NCBI GenBank assembly: GCA_022984795.1
Contig: JALIHJ010000006.1
Span: forward strand, 1-64,000
Source of the DNA: Fabrea salina
Lineage: Eukaryota > Ciliophora > Heterotrichea > Heterotrichida > Fabreidae
DNA: 64,000 bases
Direction of reading: 5' to 3'
Both the position numbers and the translations under genes were made by a program. The stretch's first letter is position 1; every line of letters starts with the position of its first letter. Below, piece by piece: positions 61,946 through 64,000 of this stretch. The notes under the pieces were generated by a model. The model did no database searches. It was not told where the DNA came from and saw only the letters and a program-made list of their open reading frames with translations.

Positions 61946-62638
61946 ATGGAGGACTTCAACTACTACAAGCAAAACATCATAAGGCGAATAGAAAGACTGG
62001 AAACTAACTTAGCCAAACTCGAAAAGTCCGACAACAACCAAAAGCTTTTAAACGAATGCGACCCTGAATTCAAGCGACTGCGCTCAGACTTCGACGCTTG
62101 CGAACAAGCACTTCTAGAAGTAGAAGACACTTTGCAACAAGGAGCTGCTCGCAAAGAACTCCAAGACCTCAGACAAACCTTCAACAGAATCCACGCAGAA
62201 CTAGAATTCAAGCGTGGAGGACAGTCATTGTTTGGGAACCAAGTGCCTCAGCCAGCAGAACCCCAACAACCCTTGTCAGACATGAATGTGCAGCAGGTGA
62301 TCTCTCGAGGCGACAAAGCTTACTTGGAAGCTGAAGAGCGCATGAAAAACGCTTACGGAGTAAGTGAACAGGCAAAACAAGTTGCTGGCGGCATAGAAGC
62401 TGAACTTTACGAACAAGAACAGCAAATCGACCGAGTGGACGAAAAAGCCCAAGACATAAGGTCTTTGCTCAAAAAAGCTGGGAAAGTGATGAACTTGATT
62501 TACAGAAGGTACCTTACTGACAAGTTGATACTTTGCTTGATCTGCGTGATATTTATAGTGATAGTATTTTTAATAGTTTACGGAGCACTCGGCTTAGACG
62601 AAGAAGACCAGTTCAACACTCCAGACGACCAGGTTTAG
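61946..62638 (+). CDS. Qb-SNARE (NPSN/Vti1-like)
   Basis: The 230-residue protein has an N-terminal three-helix region, a SNARE motif (about 130-195, with EQQIDRVDEKAQDIRSLLKKAGKVM containing the zero-layer Gln), a short linker and one C-terminal transmembrane helix (about 197-218) followed by a short acidic tail. The KKAGKVM...RRYLTDK end resembles plant NPSN Qb-SNAREs more than Vti1, but assignment within Qb is tentative. It acts in membrane fusion. Confidence 0.85.
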   Translation: MEDFNYYKQNIIRRIERLETNLAKLEKSDNNQKLLNECDPEFKRLRSDFDACEQALLEVEDTLQQGAARKELQDLRQTFNRIHAELEFKRGGQSLFGNQVPQPAEPQQPLSDMNVQQVISRGDKAYLEAEERMKNAYGVSEQAKQVAGGIEAELYEQEQQIDRVDEKAQDIRSLLKKAGKVMNLIYRRYLTDKLILCLICVIFIVIVFLIVYGALGLDEEDQFNTPDDQV

Positions 62639-62652
62639 TGTATTAATAAACA

Positions 62653-64000
62653 ATGTCAGAACTATTTAACTTCTGGGCTATCGAAGAAGGGCTTGAAGAC
62701 GACCCTGAATTCGAACTGCGCAAACCCACACACGCCAAAAAAAAGCGCAACTTAGAAAAGCACAAAAAACGCATTTTGGAGCTGAAAGAGTCCTCAAGCC
62801 AGTTAAGTGACCTGACAATGCCAATAGGCAGAGAGTGCGACTGGGGCAACCGGGAGTACAAACTGCGCTTAGTGAACCTTACAGACACACGCAAAGAAGA
62901 ACTGATCACTCAGATGACTTACAGACTTGCAGAAGGCAAAGGCCAAGCCTTCTACATGGTAGGAATTAACGACGAAGGAATTCCTCAAGGCCTCAACAAA
63001 CAAGACATGGACGAGAGCCTTTCCAACCTAGAGTGCATGGCCACTCGTGTGCGTGCCAAGATGATTGTGCTGCGTCGTCAAAAAGGGATGCAGGGGGAGG
63101 TCGCAGAAGTTATGGTCAACAAGCGAGAAAGAGAAGGAGTCATTATGGACGTAAGAGTTATTCTTCTCGGAAGTGGCCACTCTGGAAAAAGCACCTTGAT
63201 AGGGGTGATGACAAATGGCAAGCTAGACAACGGCAAGGGCGAAGCTAGGCTTAACGTTTGCAAGCACAGACATGAAGCCATGATGGGAAAGACCAGTTCT
63301 GTGTCTCAGCACGTGTTGGGGTTTGACTCAAATGGAGAAGTCACTAACCACAGTTTGGGCCATAGAAACTCTTCAGAGTACATTTTGGACAACTCATCCA
63401 AGATAATTACTTTCATTGACTTGGCTGGAAGCGAAAAGTACCTGAAAAGCGTTGTAGGGGCTATTTGCAGCCAACTGCCTGACTACGGAGTACTGACTTT
63501 AGACGTGTCTGCAGGGGTAGACTTGGTTTGTTTGGAGCACCTGAGACTGGCAGAAGCAATGCAGTTGCCTTATATAGTGGTGCTTACTAAGGTTGACATT
63601 GCTACTCACGAAGACTTAAACGTAACTCTGGACCAACTAGACTACTACATCAAGCCTTTGAAGCTCCATGTGAACAACGAAGAAGACGTAGTTATTTGCA
63701 GTCGGCATTTTTTTTCAGAAAAAATAGTTCCTGTGTTCCAGTTGAGTTGTGTGAAAGGAGACAACTTAGACTTGCTGATGTCTTTTTTGAACCTGTTGCC
63801 TGTGTCTGAGTACTGGGACGAAGAGTCACAAACTCAGTTTTACGTAGAAAGGTGCTTTGAAAAAGAAGGAGTAGGCACCATACTAGGAGGAGTAGTTATC
63901 AAAGGAAGAGTGGACCTTGGGACTCACATGCTCTTGGGTCCAGACAACAGCGGGGAGTTTTGCAGAGTCAAAATACTAGGAATTCACTGCAAGCGGGTGG
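62653..64000 (+). CDS. GTPBP1/GTPBP2-like translational GTPase, partial (runs off the window)
   Basis: An open frame from ATG 62653 continues past the end of the window, giving 449 codons. It reads MSELFNFWAIEEGLEDDPEF, then G1 GSGHSGKST (about 172-180), G3 DLAGSEKYLK (from 256), G4 TKVD (312-315) and the start of domain 2 (VGTILGGVVIKG). The DLAG form of G3 and KYLK after it are typical of GTPBP1/2, which act in ribosome rescue and mRNA quality control. The gene is cut by the window edge, not broken. Confidence 0.9.
   Translation, partial: MSELFNFWAIEEGLEDDPEFELRKPTHAKKKRNLEKHKKRILELKESSSQLSDLTMPIGRECDWGNREYKLRLVNLTDTRKEELITQMTYRLAEGKGQAFYMVGINDEGIPQGLNKQDMDESLSNLECMATRVRAKMIVLRRQKGMQGEVAEVMVNKREREGVIMDVRVILLGSGHSGKSTLIGVMTNGKLDNGKGEARLNVCKHRHEAMMGKTSSVSQHVLGFDSNGEVTNHSLGHRNSSEYILDNSSKIITFIDLAGSEKYLKSVVGAICSQLPDYGVLTLDVSAGVDLVCLEHLRLAEAMQLPYIVVLTKVDIATHEDLNVTLDQLDYYIKPLKLHVNNEEDVVICSRHFFSEKIVPVFQLSCVKGDNLDLLMSFLNLLPVSEYWDEESQTQFYVERCFEKEGVGTILGGVVIKGRVDLGTHMLLGPDNSGEFCRVKILGIHCKRV

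Overview
The window is the left end of a ciliate macronuclear-type chromosome. About 1 kb of the C-rich telomere repeat CCCTAACA is followed by very dense protein-coding DNA. Telomere unit, seven spliceosomal introns of exactly 15 nt, full-length genes readable with the standard code and near-zero gene spacing together point to a heterotrich ciliate, most likely Stentor or a close relative. Blepharisma has a similar telomere and similar introns but reads UGA as Trp; here UGA never appears inside a recognised gene. The species is inferred, not proven.

Layout: 1-1001 telomere; 1002-5454 sparse subtelomere with one membrane-anchored P-loop ATPase. From 5455 genes are packed on both strands. 5455-11262: DA1-like metallopeptidase, a CD2BP2-like splicing protein, a claudin-like membrane protein, NUDCD2 and an RCC1/coiled-coil protein. 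11275-19675: nine plus-strand genes in head-to-tail order with gaps of -4 to 22 bp (CEP131, CCDC77, two small genes, RUSF1, ARL2, a J protein, adenine deaminase, a DHHC palmitoyltransferase). 19680-23741: MOG1, a small gene behind E2F-like sites, ribokinase, NAA50, a small TIM chaperone and a short CEP120. 23774-26763: three secreted ApoD-like lipocalins plus a tandemly duplicated 176-bp unit that received an 875-bp insertion flanked by a 13-bp target duplication.

26760-43091: a CDPK, gamma-SNAP, an XPD-like protein whose helicase motifs are eroded, a peroxiredoxin-fold protein, a TPR/IQ protein, POP1, a Pro/Lys-repeat protein, a diacylglycerol kinase, a 1455-residue coiled coil with an internal duplication, and mitochondrial release factor 1. 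43096-64000: exosome RRP42/EXOSC7, coiled-coil and LRR proteins, an ABCG half transporter with three introns, SF3A3, eS4, an ATXR3-like SET protein, STT3, a Rab, a COMMD-like protein, a Jupiter/HN1-like protein, an ANTH clathrin adaptor, a coiled coil, a Qb-SNARE and the 5' part of a GTPBP1/2-like GTPase.

Two themes stand out. One is extreme compaction: divergent start codons as little as 4 bp apart, convergent genes that share stop codons in CTAA or TTAA, and abutting stop/start codons. The other is a local excess of centriole, cilium and microtubule genes (NUDCD2, CEP131, CCDC77, ARL2, CEP120), fitting a heavily ciliated cell. I saw no rRNA or tRNA gene and no CRISPR array, but tRNAs were sought by eye only.
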